This document shows positions 5,562-5,683 of a stretch of 5,683 nucleotides of DNA, piece after piece. A program made the position numbers and the translations under genes. Origin of the DNA: Rhizobiales bacterium CCH3-A5 (GTDB lineage: Bacteria > Pseudomonadota > Alphaproteobacteria > Rhizobiales > Beijerinckiaceae); assembly GCA_001556025.1 (NCBI GenBank), contig LSIB01000014.1, forward strand, positions 1 through 5,683, given 5' to 3'. How positions within the stretch are numbered: the first letter of the stretch is position 1; every line of letters starts with the position of its first letter. Below the pieces are notes generated by a model. That model was not told the DNA's origin, did no database searches, and was given only the letters and a program-made list of their open reading frames with translations.

Positions 5562-5683
5562 TCAAACGATCCCCCAGGCCCGATAGCGCTTTCGGCCGGT
5601 CAGCTCGCGCGGCAGGCTGCCGCCGAGGTCCTTCAGCATCGCCTCTACTGCTTGGGGCGAGACCTGCAGCCGCGCCGCCGCCA
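5562..5683 (-). CDS. C-terminus of a RHE_PE00001-type (DUF1612/HTH) protein, 5' end outside the window
   Basis: Only the last 39 codons are present, ending at TGA 5562-5564. They read AAARLQVSPQAVEAMLKDLG, then GSLPRELTGRKRYRAWGIV. This resembles the C-terminal helix-turn-helix and RGRYRAWGI-like tail of the RHE_PE00001 family (DUF1612 plus a DNA-binding domain), which I associate with alphaproteobacterial plasmids and genomic islands. AAARLQVSPQAVEAMLKDLG has the A..L.VS..AV..ML shape of a recognition helix-turn-helix. The gene is on the same strand as the toxin-antitoxin genes, and 111 bp (5451-5561) separate its stop from the toxin start. That gap holds the toxin promoter and no clear terminator. 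Identification is by recognition of a short tail, so it is moderate. Confidence 0.62.
   Translation of the reverse strand, partial: AAARLQVSPQAVEAMLKDLGGSLPRELTGRKRYRAWGIV

Overview
The window is high-GC DNA that looks alphaproteobacterial, and a sphingomonad or rhizobial accessory region fits best. This rests on codon and base composition, on the C-terminal tail of a RHE_PE00001-type protein at the right edge (a family I know mainly from alphaproteobacterial plasmids and islands), and on a QatD-type TatD protein at the left edge. There are no rRNA or tRNA genes, no CRISPR array and no transposase. The content is that of a defence island.

Layout. Positions 1-515 (+) hold the C-terminal part of a QatD-like TatD nuclease that runs in from the left edge. 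Its stretch around the expected metal-binding Glu motif seems to be missing, so it is probably a decayed remnant of a Qat system. After a 61-bp convergent gap comes the main gene, 577-4494 (-), encoding a 1305-residue Rad50/SMC-like ATPase. It has a Walker A motif, a CPVC hook-like motif, an ABC-type Walker B/D-loop/H-loop, and a C-terminal extension that I read as two tandem S24 (LexA/UmuD-type) domains. Upstream of it on the same strand, 4495-4864 holds a probable 44-codon gene with a strong ribosome binding site and a second short frame broken by one in-frame TGA. Next is a type II toxin-antitoxin pair of the HI1419/HI1420 (HigB/HigA-like) type: toxin 5145-5450, antitoxin 4865-5152, overlapping by 8 bp. 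A perfect 18-bp palindrome sits between its -35 and -10 boxes. At 5562-5683 (-) is the C-terminus of a RHE_PE00001-like protein.

How the parts may work together. The toxin-antitoxin pair, small ORF and ATPase are co-oriented with no convincing terminator between them, so they could be one transcript of about 4.9 kb. The most notable point is the single-chain fusion of a DNA-repair-type ATPase to LexA-like protease-fold domains. The first S24-like domain has Thr and Arg where the Ser-Lys dyad should be; the second keeps a candidate Ser1207/Lys1249 pair. I infer a sensor-plus-effector architecture, with the ATPase recognising foreign or damaged DNA and controlling a protease or protein-binding module. 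This inference comes from motif reading by eye and has not been tested by any search.
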